Origin: Stemphylium vesicarium
Lineage: Eukaryota > Ascomycota > Dothideomycetes > Pleosporales > Pleosporaceae
Assembly (NCBI GenBank): GCA_004380135.1
Contig: QXCR01000016.1
Span: forward strand, 62,001 to 126,000
Length of the DNA stretch: 64,000 bases
Direction of reading: 5' to 3'
A program made the translations under genes and the position numbers. Positions within the stretch are counted from its first letter, which is position 1. Each line of letters begins with the position of its first letter. This document shows positions 34,267 to 43,347 of this stretch, in pieces. The notes below the pieces were generated by a model. It did not search any database, was not told where the DNA came from, and worked only from the letters and a program-made list of their open reading frames with translations.

Positions 34267-34268
34267 TA
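34267..34268. repeat. TA target-site copy, left of element A
   Basis: The TA dinucleotide directly precedes the outermost base of the left inverted repeat. The matching TAs are at 36376-36377 and 38816-38817. Confidence 0.7.
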
Positions 34269-34318
34269 CTGTGCCAGTGCACCTCGTGCACGGATTCATC
34301 TCGTGCACGCCGAACACC
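34269..34318 (+). repeat. Left terminal inverted repeat of element A (50 bp)
   Basis: It matches the reverse complement of 36326-36375 at 49 of 50 positions. It holds GTGCAC at three places. Confidence 0.9.
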
Positions 34319-34421
34319 ACCTCAGCGATACTCAAATTTGAAGCTGTACAACGCCACACAATAGCCTAATATTAAGGAAAACGTAGCAATGTAGTAATTA
34401 GATGCTTGCGATTAACTTGTG

Positions 34422-36277
34422 CTATCTAAACTTTTGTGGGAGCTTGACGTTGCGGCCACGTGATGTGGTCTTTGGCGGTGGAGGCGATGAAGGAGATGCA
34501 ACTCCATCGTGATCTCTATCCTCCATCGCTCGTTTTTGACGCTTGTTCTTAAGAGAGGGCGCTCGTGAGGCTTTACGCTTGCGTTGTTGAGCTTTTTGGA
34601 TAGCTTTTTTCTGGTGTTGAGCTTCAACTTTGCGCGCGCGTTCAGCTGCTTTCTCAGCTCGCTTAACATCCCTCGCCTCCTTCAGCCTCTGCCTCTCCAC
34701 ACGCCTCTGCTCGAGCTCAACTTGACGCTGTAGTTGAGCCTCCTTACGCTGCTTCTTAGCCTGTGCTTTTTGGAGTTTCTCCTCCGTCTCATCTCGCTCC
34801 CGTACTGCTTCTCTAGCTCGAGCCTCACGCAACTTGCGAGGAGACCATTGGACAGCGCCACCGTGATACTCCCGGCGCTATTAGAGGTCAAGAGCTTTAC
34901 CCTTCTTCTTATGCTTCTTTTTATTTTGAAGAGCCTCCTCTAAACCGTCTACTTTATGCTTTAAAAGCTTATTCTAAATAGAGAGATAGTAAACGCTTAA
35001 GCGTAGCTTTCTTGCCTCATACTAATGGCTATCCGTGATAGTAGCTCGAACTAATCGATCCATCGTTCTCTAATTACTGTTAGAGAGCCCTGACGATGAG
35101 CTTCTCTTAGCTTCCGGCGTGCTGGCAAATCTACAGAGGATAATGTTAGCATCTATCGGCTAGATCCCAGTAGCTTCGAAGGCCTTTAATATGAGGCTCT
35201 CCGTGAAGGAGGATATCCAGGCGCTCCAAAAGAGTGGGAAGAAGTCTCCTTTTTTGATTGGGATGAGGCCTTGAGCCTTATGGAGATGGTTAGTGAGCTC
35301 GTTGGAGTAGGCTTGAGAGAGTGGCTTGAACAGCACTACATCAAGCGGCTGGAGCGTGTGAGTTGAATGGGGGGGAGGATCATAAGGAGGATCCTGTGGC
35401 GATCACAGTAGTCGATAAACTCCATCGTGACATGAGATCCATAGCCATCAAGGATGAGCAATCGCCATCTCCCTGATCGCTGCTTTGTATAGCGATCAAA
35501 CACCTGCTCTAGCCAAGCTAGACCTATGTTATCGTTTGACCAGCCTATTAGAGATGATGAGACAAAGACCTCATGTTCTCCTGCCTTAATATCCTCTACC
35601 CAACTTAATCGTATAGCTCCTTTTTTAGCCGCGTAGATAAGGCTTGGGGGCAGCGCGCTCCCATCGGCGCAGCAGCAGGCCAGGACTATCAGGAACTCGC
35701 GTGATCTATCCTAGAGAGATGCTCGAACCTCCTTCTTCTCCCATTAACGCCTGCTGAAGATCCTCTTGCTTCTGCCTATTAAGCCAATCAAGAAGCCCTT
35801 CTCATCCATATTGTATATATCTCGAGCCTCAAGGTGGTATTCGGTGATCTTTCGGTGCAGTAGCTCGAAGTAGAGACGGTATTTTGACTCAGAATCAGCC
35901 AGGTGGCGCGTACGATCCATGGCGCTGGTCCACTTCGAGACAAGATGGATCTTGTGTCGGTTGATGAAGCGAGTAACCCAGCTCTCGCTGAGCTGCTGAT
36001 GGGCTACTTCGGATGAGAAGTTCCTGATCATCTCTCTTGTAGGAGGTAGGCCTTGCTTATTGAGCTTAGTGATATATCGTACAAGCTCCAACTCTTGTTG
36101 TGGGCTGATAGCTTGCTGATGAGCGTATCCATCGCTTCTAGGCCCTGTCACGCGCCTCCACCTCCGCGATAGAGTTGCGCGGCTAACACCCCATTTCCTC
36201 GCAAATTCTGCTAATATAAGTTGTTCTCCTAGTTCTTGCAATTCTAAATCTGCAAGCGCATCGTCAATTGGAGCTAT
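34422..36277 (-). pseudogene. Element A transposase (HTH_Tnp_Tc5 + DDE_1), inactivated
   Basis: From the N-terminus the minus strand reads APIDDALADLELQELGEQL, a psq-type HTH (EFARKWGVSRATLSRRW), the CENP-B/Tc5 HTH (SESWVTRFINRHK), then DDE_1 pieces YNMDEKGF (first D), LLILDGYGSHVTMEF (second D), HTLQPLDV and KKGDFFPLFWSAW. A Lys/Arg/Gln-rich coiled coil (QRRVERQRLKEARDVKRAEK) follows near the C-terminus. In-frame stops interrupt the reading after FSRR (about 35690) and again after EATGI. The expected ATG before APIDD is ATA (36275-36277), a G-to-A change that removes the start. It cannot make a full protein; the coiled-coil end is still open. Confidence 0.85.
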
Positions 36278-36325
36278 AGTTGCTAAGTTATGGCGCGTTA
36301 AAATTATGGTGTTGAGACGTGCGTC

Positions 36326-36375
36326 GGTGTTCGGCGTGCACGAGATGAATCCGTGCACGAGGTGCACGGGCACAG
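36326..36375 (-). repeat. Right terminal inverted repeat of element A (50 bp)
   Basis: Reverse complement of the left repeat with a single mismatch. The outer end is followed by the TA shared with element B. Confidence 0.9.
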
Positions 36376-36377
36376 TA
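36376..36377. repeat. Single TA shared by elements A and B
   Basis: Element A ends ...GGGCACAG and element B begins CAGTGCCCG with only TA between them. Confidence 0.75.
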
Positions 36378-36401
36378 CAGTGCCCGTGCGCCAAATGATC
36401 A
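36378..36401 (+). repeat. Left terminal inverted repeat of element B (24 bp)
   Basis: Perfect reverse complement of 38792-38815. It is followed by CCCC, which also follows the inner motif copy at the other end. Confidence 0.88.
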
Positions 36402-36512
36402 CCCCAACAACTTCATATATTCAGAAAAATGAAGCTGTAGAGCCATCAAAAATTGTAATAAAATTACGCAAAGCTAGAGCAACACTAAATACAGGCCTGC
36501 GAAGCTTTTGGC

Positions 36513-38725
36513 TTATTCAGAATATCTTTTTGGGGGCTGAATTGGCCGTGCACGGCGATTTCGCGCTGGGGTAGCTGGTACAGCCCTTGCAACTCCTACT
36601 ATAGCTGTAGCATCACCAACACGCTTTTGATGCTTTGTAGCTGGCTTATGAGCTTGTAAAGCTTTACGATTAACCTTTTGGGACAGTTTTATAGCTTTTT
36701 CAGCGTCGCGAAGTGCTATCTGACGCTCCTTTTCAGCCAGCTTTGCCGCCCGTTCTTGCCTTCTCACCTCCTGAAGTCTCTCTCTCTCAACACGCTTCTC
36801 CTGAGCTAGCTGAAGCTTGTGGAGGCGATTTTGCTCCTTCATCTCAGCTATCTGAGCTTTTTGAAGCTGTTGCTGTTCGGCTTGTTGTTGTCGTGATGCC
36901 TCATTATCCCGAGCTTGTTGTACACGCTCAGTTGACCAGAAAACTCCTCCTCCGTGATACCCCTGATTGCTCTCAAGCTGGAGAGGATAGGACTTCTTAT
37001 TCCGTCTCCTCTTAATAGCTAGGGCGTTTCTTAGACCCCTAATCTCTCCTTAGAGTAGTGTATTTTGAGCTGCAATATAGTGTAAGCTGCGTTAGAGCTT
37101 CTTAGCGTCCTTACTCGTCTAATTCTTCACTAAACGGCGTATAATAGTCTAAGTCTTAAGCTGTCAAGCGGAATTGCTTGGGATGAATCATGTCCATTGG
37201 TCTATCTATCGCGAGCGGCAGCCTATATGAGGCTTGCCGGTTAAGAGCAAACAGATGGACAAAGGCAGATAGAACAAAGATGGGATGGAACAATGGGGCA
37301 AACAGCAATCAGCTGTACAGACCGGAAGCTTCCCGGATCCTTACCGGAGCTCCGGCTGACATAAGCCAATCTTCTCCTAAGAGTACTAAGATTGAGCTTT
37401 TATCTAAATTTAATGCCTTCTTAGCGAACCTTTTAAGTATAACCTCTAGGTTAAGTAGGTATATACTAGTTACCTTAAAGGACCTTTTAATAAGTGGAGG
37501 TTTAAAAACCTTACTCTATGCTATCTAGAAGAGTGGGAAGAAGTCCCCTTTAGTTAAATCGAGTAGCCCCTAACTGTCCTGGAGGTATTCAGCCAGCTTA
37601 GCTGAGTGGGCATCGGCAAGGGGCTTGAACATGGCGACATCAAGGGGTTGAAGCGTGTGGGTGGCGTGAGGTGGGAATACAGCTAATAGAATATTGTTGT
37701 CGTTATAGTAATTGATAAAGTCCATTGTAACATGAGATGAATGGCCGTTAGTAAGGAGTAATCGCCGCCTAGTTAAAGCGTATCGTCTGGTCTCCTTCTT
37801 AAACACCTCCTTAAGCCAAGCTAGCCCTATATCGTTGTTGCTCTAGTTAGAGAGAGATAAGGTAATAAAGACGGAGTGCTTACTAGCCTCTATAGCGTTA
37901 GTCTAGCTTAACTAAACTACTCTATTAGCTCCCTTGATAATGAGTGAAGGACTCAGCGCTAAGCCATCTAAAAAAATACAAGCTAGTACTGTTATCTATT
38001 CACTTAATCTATCTTCAAGGGCCTAGCGTACCCCCTTTTAAGTGTAGAGTGCCTTATCAAATACGCGTTTAGTCCTTCTAACTCTTCTAAGTTGAAACCC
38101 CTTTTCGTCCATACTGAATATATGGGTTGGCTGCACGCTATACTCCTCCATCTTATCGTGTAACAGCTTAAAGTGTAAGCTGTACTTAGCCCCTAAGTCA
38201 GCTTTGTGGCGTTGTTTGCTCATCCCCTTGCTGTAGGCAGAGATGAGATGGTCTGGATGCCGGCCAAGGAAACGGGTAACCCAGGTTTCTGACACCTCTT
38301 TTCCGGCTAAAGATAAGGCAAAGCGTCTTATCATCGGCCTTGTAGGTGCTAAACGTCGTTCAGAGAGTGTCTGTATATACTTCTGTCGCAGGCCAAGCGC
38401 TGTCGGAAACCTTGTTACTAATAACGCCGCGCGATGACCTTTATATATGCTCAGCTAGGATGCTACATTCAATACAACATGCACTCTTTCCTGATTTTTC
38501 TGTCCACAATACCCGCACCCTACCGTGCTACAACTTCACAAGCTCAGTTTCGTGTTGTGGATGAAGGGAGGCGTGGCGCACGCCATGTGCCTCTTGTAGG
38601 CCTTGGTGCCTTCGGGCGAGCGTAAAGCGGTTAATATTATACTTTTTTGCAATTCGAGAATACGAGAATTTAGCTCCTAGTTCACGCGATTCGATTTCTG
38701 CAATCGCTTTTTGAATTAGACCCAT
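36513..38725 (-). pseudogene. Element B transposase, heavily mutated
   Basis: Recognisable pieces, N- to C-terminal, are MGLIQKAIAEIESRELGAKF with HTH YSRIAKKYNINRFTLARRH (ATG at 38725 intact), Tc5 HTH ETWVTRFLGRHPDHL, first DDE Asp in IFSMDEKGF, then LLLTNGHSSHVTMDF (the second catalytic Asp is Asn here), HTLQPLDVAMFKPLADAHS, and a C-terminal coiled coil (QEKRVERERLQEVRRQERAA) ending near 36513. Pieces are separated by many stops and at least one frame change, so it is dead. The remains are homologous in order and motif to element A's transposase but clearly a different subfamily (different termini). Confidence 0.82.
37162..37361. mobile_element. Nested 200-bp MITE-like insertion in element B
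   Basis: The ends read inward as TGTCAAGCGGA (left, plus) and TGTCAGCCGGA (right, minus), 9 of 11 matching. They are flanked by TAAGC on both sides (37157-37161 and 37362-37366), a candidate 5-bp target duplication. The interior has balanced composition, unlike the TA-rich decayed transposon around it, and breaks the transposase reading at a point where element A has none of this sequence. It is too short to encode anything. Confidence 0.55.
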
Positions 38726-38774
38726 ATTGGTTGAGTTATAGGGTGTTGAAGTTGAGTTGCTGTTGTGGTGGGGG

Positions 38775-38815
38775 TGATCATTTGGCGCACATGATCATTT
38801 GGCGCACGGGCACTG
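38775..38815 (-). repeat. Right terminal inverted repeat of element B with duplicated 16-bp motif
   Basis: 38792-38815 pairs perfectly with the left end. The 16-bp motif TGATCATTTGGCGCAC occurs at 38775-38790 and again at 38792-38807, a direct repeat with 17-bp period. The left end has one copy only. Confidence 0.88.
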
Positions 38816-38817
38816 TA

Positions 38818-39430
38818 AAGTCGCTGCACACGGCCCAAAATAACTGCCGGAAGTCGGCTCCACGTAGCCTTCACAACTCGTTCTTTCACGTTTGAAAATA
38901 ACACTCGTCGTGGCGCTCTCATTGGGCGGTGCGCTCTTGGTCTGCACATGGGAAGTATGATGCGCCGAATTTGCGACCTAGAATCTGCAGTGTCGTGCAG
39001 AGCGAGGGCCGGAAGATAACCACGAGCTGTAGTTGTGCCGCAGCGTTAAAAGCGAGGCTACGATAGGTACGAGATAACGAAGCGCACGACCAGCTTCGCA
39101 ACAGGAAATACCAAGACACGAAGTCTGCAGCGATGGTACAGATTGGCGTCAAGCCATCATGTTTTACTTGATAGGTCGGTACTGTGTTCAGCGCTTAGGT
39201 TCAGCCAGCTGAAGAGAATATCACCGCCACTGCCCCGAGCGCGGGACTCATTGGTTTGGCTTTTGTTCTCAAGCATCAACTTGCTGTCACGTTGTAGCGC
39301 GTTATATGCTGTCGTTCGATATTCTGCAGTTATCAACGTCTCTCCACCTCAAATCCGGCTCCAACACTGAGACATCTCACTTCTGCCGTGCGCCCTAGTT
39401 CTTTAACGCTTCACGAATGTCAAGACCTCA
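38818..39430. other. Intergenic, upstream of DUF3176 paralogue 3
   Basis: Right flank of element B and promoter/leader of paralogue 3. No gene is seen. Confidence 0.4.
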
Positions 39431-41515
39431 ATGAGCGCGCCCCCTCCATACACGATCACGGATTCATCTGCCGCTTCTATCTCTATACCGACTGCATCAC
39501 AGTATCAGTTTCCGGAAGGGCTACCCCGAAACAGGCTCAACAATGGACGAGACACGGCAAGCTCATCCGGTTCGACGACGCCGAAAACCTCACTCGATCT
39601 TACACAACGCCTAGAGAGGAAGCTTGCGGAATACAATGCCTCCCAGAACATTTTCAAGAAATGGCTATTTGAGATCGCCAGCTGGCTAGTCAGTGCTCTC
39701 TGTATGGGCGCAGTCGTTGGTATTTACATCCGGATCAGCGGCCAAAAAATGGTGGAAAGCGAGCAACTTCTCACCTTGTCGAACATTCTGGGAAAGGTAG
39801 CATCTGCAGCGCTCATTGTTCCAACCTCGGAAGCCTTGGGCCAACTCAAATGGAATTGGTTCCACGAATCGAATGCCATGTGGGATTTCGACATCTTCGA
39901 CAAAGCATCGCGTGGTCCATGGGGCGCTGCGTTACTTCTCTTCCGCACGAAGGGGAGGTCACTTGCAGCCTTAGGAGCCTTGTTGATTGTCCTGCTTCTT
40001 GCCATCGATACCTTTTTCCAGCAAGTGGTCACATATCCAGATCAATGGGCCCTGTCGTCGTCGTCAAGCTTAATTCCCGTTGTCCAGAAGTACGACCCAC
40101 CATACCTGACGTATTTCCAGCAAGGTCTCGAAATGGGTCAGTACGATCAGATCTCCGCACCTATGGTGAAGAAGTACTTCTACGGAAACGGTACGCAACC
40201 GGTTTTCGTCGGACGGGGACTTCGGCCTGAGATACCACTCTCTTGCCCTTCTAGTAGCTGCCACTGGCCAGAGTACGATACGCTTGCCACATGTAGCAGC
40301 TGTGCGGAGGTTTCTGAACTATTGGACATTACGTACGCATGTCTTGATAGGGCGGTGGAATGGAGTGTCGACTGGCTAGGCCCACTACAAGACGTACCCT
40401 ACCCAAACGCAACAGTCTGCGGCCATTACCTCAACATCACATCTACTACACCCATACTTCTCGCTGGACACGTGAATCAAGACAATGGTAGTACCACAGC
40501 AGCTGGCGAGGCCTTGCTTATGCGCACTATACCGCTTGCCGACTTCGACACAAGGAACCCTTATTATGGCAATGGTTCCATATCCTTCAAGAACATACAG
40601 TATCCAATATTCAGTGGACTTATTGCGTCCGCAGCGGATGGTGTCGAGAGCGTTTATCGTCATGAGCCCCCGGTGGTCAACGAATGCATACTATCATGGT
40701 GCGTTCAACGCATGAAGTCCTCGTATGAGTGGGGAGTATATAGCGAGAGCATCCAGTCAACATTTCTCAACATCGTCACCGATCCAGGACCATGGCCATG
40801 GATCGTCAACGGCTCGGATTTCACTTACACCGAGAACATTACATTTACGATGCCCGCGTCAGAGCAAGCAAGCCCCGACCCTGACGGCTCTGATGTCACG
40901 TACTCTGTCTGGAACGAGACTGCGTTCCAGATCATGGCTATATGGGACGACTTCTTCCCAGCATATTACACAGCAAGGGACGCAACCTCAAGGCCTCGGC
41001 TTAGGTTCAGAAACTACGATGCTGGGCCTTCCACGCGCTTCCTCGACTTCAATCCATGGCTTGCTCCAAATAATGTCTCACGTCATTACGAAAGGCTGGC
41101 GACAGATCTGACCAACGTGATACGGTCCAACGATAACAGCAACAAAATGGTCTCAGGACAAGCGTTCAACATGGAGAAGTTCGTCAAAATCTCGTGGCCC
41201 TGGCTCGCATTTCCGTTTTTTCTCCTCGTCCTGAGCCTCGTCTTTCTGATCTCAACCATCATCAAGACGTCAAAAGACACTGGTGCAGGCTTGTGGAAGA
41301 CGTCGGCGATGCCCACGTTGATATACAGTCTGCCCAAAGAGATGCGGAGCAAACTGAATCCTTCATCGGAATCAAATGGCTCTTATGAAAGCAGCAAGAA
41401 GCTTCGCATCAAGCTGCTGCCGAACATGGGGTGGAGAGTGTCGGGCGCTAGCCACTTGAGCATATCGCCGCAGCTGCCACGACCGGCTGTTCAAGCGCCG
41501 CGCGGGTGGATATGA
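39431..41515 (+). CDS. DUF3176 family membrane protein, paralogue 3
   Basis: Single exon, 694 aa. A short Ser/Pro/Thr-rich N-terminus precedes KWLFEIASWLVSALCMGAVV (about 78-98). The family core follows: SEALGQLKWNWF, FDKASRGPWGAALLLFRTK, LAALGALLIVLLLAIDTFFQ, CPSSSCHWPEYDTLATCSSC, SWCVQRMKSSYEWG, FNPWLAPNNVSRHYER, a C-terminal helix at about 590-612 (FPFFLLVLSLVFLISTIIK), NMGWRVSG and a terminal PRGWI. Sequons (NGT, NGS, NVS, NAT) cluster in the large loop. It has no intron, whereas its paralogues have one and two at unrelated positions. Function unknown. Confidence 0.88.
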   Translation: MSAPPPYTITDSSAASISIPTASQYQFPEGLPRNRLNNGRDTASSSGSTTPKTSLDLTQRLERKLAEYNASQNIFKKWLFEIASWLVSALCMGAVVGIYIRISGQKMVESEQLLTLSNILGKVASAALIVPTSEALGQLKWNWFHESNAMWDFDIFDKASRGPWGAALLLFRTKGRSLAALGALLIVLLLAIDTFFQQVVTYPDQWALSSSSSLIPVVQKYDPPYLTYFQQGLEMGQYDQISAPMVKKYFYGNGTQPVFVGRGLRPEIPLSCPSSSCHWPEYDTLATCSSCAEVSELLDITYACLDRAVEWSVDWLGPLQDVPYPNATVCGHYLNITSTTPILLAGHVNQDNGSTTAAGEALLMRTIPLADFDTRNPYYGNGSISFKNIQYPIFSGLIASAADGVESVYRHEPPVVNECILSWCVQRMKSSYEWGVYSESIQSTFLNIVTDPGPWPWIVNGSDFTYTENITFTMPASEQASPDPDGSDVTYSVWNETAFQIMAIWDDFFPAYYTARDATSRPRLRFRNYDAGPSTRFLDFNPWLAPNNVSRHYERLATDLTNVIRSNDNSNKMVSGQAFNMEKFVKISWPWLAFPFFLLVLSLVFLISTIIKTSKDTGAGLWKTSAMPTLIYSLPKEMRSKLNPSSESNGSYESSKKLRIKLLPNMGWRVSGASHLSISPQLPRPAVQAPRGWI

Positions 41516-42094
41516 GCGAACAACGGCACTTTTGCTTCTTCATGTATATAGTACTTAGATAGGATTTTGGAAAGCAGGTCTACTCTCCTCTTGTAATTCA
41601 GTTCACACACTGCGTCCACATGGTGTCTTGAGGCGACTCACAAGTGCAAAGGTGCGGAGAATATGAAAGACCAGCTGCGCACAGCGCAGAACGGGAACCT
41701 TACCAAAATACATAATCATTACTATCCTGTACAAATATAATATGCGCCGAGGGTATAATGCGTAGCATCCGCCGCGTGATGCTGTTCTTCCTCCGCCGCT
41801 TCCTCTTCTTCTTCTAGTTCTCGCAAAAGCTGTATTGCGCAGTCTGCTGCAGACCATACCGAGCTCTCATCTAGCGATGTAGCACTAGCGGATACAAGGG
41901 TGTTCCATCGCCATCGTTGCTACGACGAAGATGGGCCGGCGGTATACAAATGGACTTTCAAAGCCCACGTGTAGCGCATTGCGCTGCATAATATATCCGG
42001 GGCGACCAATGAGCGACCCGTGGCTCGTGATCATGAAAGACAGCTCTAGGAATGTAGTGTGGTAGCCAAGCAGTGACATCTCTCCATCGTCCGC
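41516..42094. other. Intergenic, convergent 3' flanks
   Basis: No gene is seen between paralogue 3 and the multi-pass membrane protein gene. Confidence 0.5.
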
Positions 42095-43347
42095 TCAGAC
42101 CAGCCTGCCGATGAGCAAGCTTCCGTCACTCTCGTTCGCTTCCAACTCGGGATTACGATACACCGTATGGGCCGGCCTCGGTATTACCGGACCTTCACTA
42201 TCCCAACTGTCTTGACTCGGTTGCCTCGGCTGTGCTGTCTCGGCAGGCTGTTGTATGTGGATCATCGGCACCTCTGGTGATTTTCGAGACGAGCGCGAAA
42301 ACGGGGAGCGAAATTTCGGCCTTGTAGGCTTCGAGTACGTATTGTTGGCAGAAGGGCTATCGACTCGCTCGAGCATGCTGCACTCTATAAACTCTCCGCG
42401 CGACGTCGAACGGGACCGCTTGTGATTATGGAGCCCGGTGCCCGAGATGGAACCGCGTCGTACGGTGTCGCCGGCGGAACTGAACTTGCGGGTGACAATG
42501 TCGTCGAGAACGGACTTGAAGTCGTCCAGGAAGATTGTGTCAGACGCGCACTTAAAGACGAGTGCGAACCGCCAGTATGGGTTGATACCGCTGCTCGCAG
42601 TAACTTTCGCGGCACTGACGGCGACGTCGGTAAGGAGAAAGGCAATAGATAGGAACATGCAGGCCAACATGACCCCGAATCTTCTGTTGATGCGAATAAG
42701 GGTCCACAGACTGAACGTGTACGTCTTCTTAATGGCGTGGATGAGCTTCCAGGTTGTAAAGATCCACCAAGGATCGCGAACTAATGCTTCCCATGGACGT
42801 GTCCGGAGGTTGACCTTGGACCCATTCTCGAGTTGGTTGAAGTACGCGAAGTTGGACCAGGCCTCAGCGACCCAGAAAGGCTGCACACAAAGGAGCGAGA
42901 TGATGAATAGGCGAGAGCCCCAGAGCGGCAAGAAGGGCTTGATTTTGAGCCACGAGACGACATTGTGCAGAAAATACGAAATGAAGAGAAGGGAAGCAGT
43001 CGCTGAAAGATACCATCCGTAGTGCGGGTCGTCGACGAAGATGAATGTTCCATGCCAGATGGCGAGAAGGAGCTTCCAATGTTAGACATCAGTTTGACCA
43101 CAGTGCGGGTAGGTCTCACCTCGAGTAGAATAAGCTTGTGGAGCCAGATGCCAGACCGATAGTTGCAAAAGACGATCAATATCAAGATGATGAGACTGCC
43201 CACGTTGTATCCCTGTGCCCATGCCTCAAGGAAGCCACCTTCTATGGACATGCTGGCTCTTGTTGGCGGTGAGGTGCGAGTGTTAGCTGGCTCGGGTACC
43301 CGCTTGCCCAAAGCCAGCAAATCAATGCTGTTGATGAGCGGCGCCAT
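42095..43347 (-). CDS. Multi-pass (about seven-helix) fungal membrane protein, unknown function
   Basis: Complement(join(42095..43072, 43120..43347)), 401 aa, one 47-bp intron (GTGAGA..GGAAG). ATG 43347 has a good context (CGACCATGG); the frame continues upstream but without an ATG. Hydrophobic segments: VGSLIILILIVFCNY, LILLELLLAIWHGTFIFV (made across the splice), LSATASLLFISYFLHNVV, RLFIISLLCVQPFWVAEAW, WWIFTTWKLIHAIKKTYTF, FGVMLACMFLSIAFLLTDVA and WRFALVFKCASDTIFL. A ~170-residue hydrophilic, Ser/Arg/Pro-rich tail follows, with KRSRSTSRGEF. The arrangement resembles fungal orphan 7-TM proteins. I recognise no catalytic motif and no CFEM domain, so receptor function is a guess. Confidence 0.75.

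Larger units (their letters stand above)
34269..36375 (-). mobile_element. Element A: pogo/Fot1-type (Tc1-mariner superfamily) DNA transposon, 2107 bp
   Basis: It is bounded by 50-bp terminal inverted repeats (34269-34318 and 36326-36375) that differ at one base (position 8, A versus C), and by TA on both sides. The repeats begin CTGTGCC and each contains three GTGCAC palindromes, likely transposase-binding sites. The minus strand carries a broken DDE_1 transposase. TA target duplication, size and protein fit pogo/Fot1 elements of filamentous ascomycetes. It lies between DUF3176 paralogues 2 and 3 and abuts element B. Confidence 0.88.
36378..38815 (-). mobile_element. Element B: second, more decayed pogo/Fot1-type transposon, 2438 bp
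   Basis: The ends are perfect 24-bp inverted repeats (36378-36401 and 38792-38815) starting CAGTGCCCGTGCGCC, flanked by TA (36376-36377 and 38816-38817). The right end carries an extra copy of the inner 16-bp motif. The minus strand encodes a transposase of the same family as in element A but far more mutated. A 200-bp inverted-repeat insertion sits inside (37162-37361). Much of 36960-38040 is TA-rich and full of stop codons, compatible with RIP (repeat-induced point mutation) decay. Confidence 0.85.
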
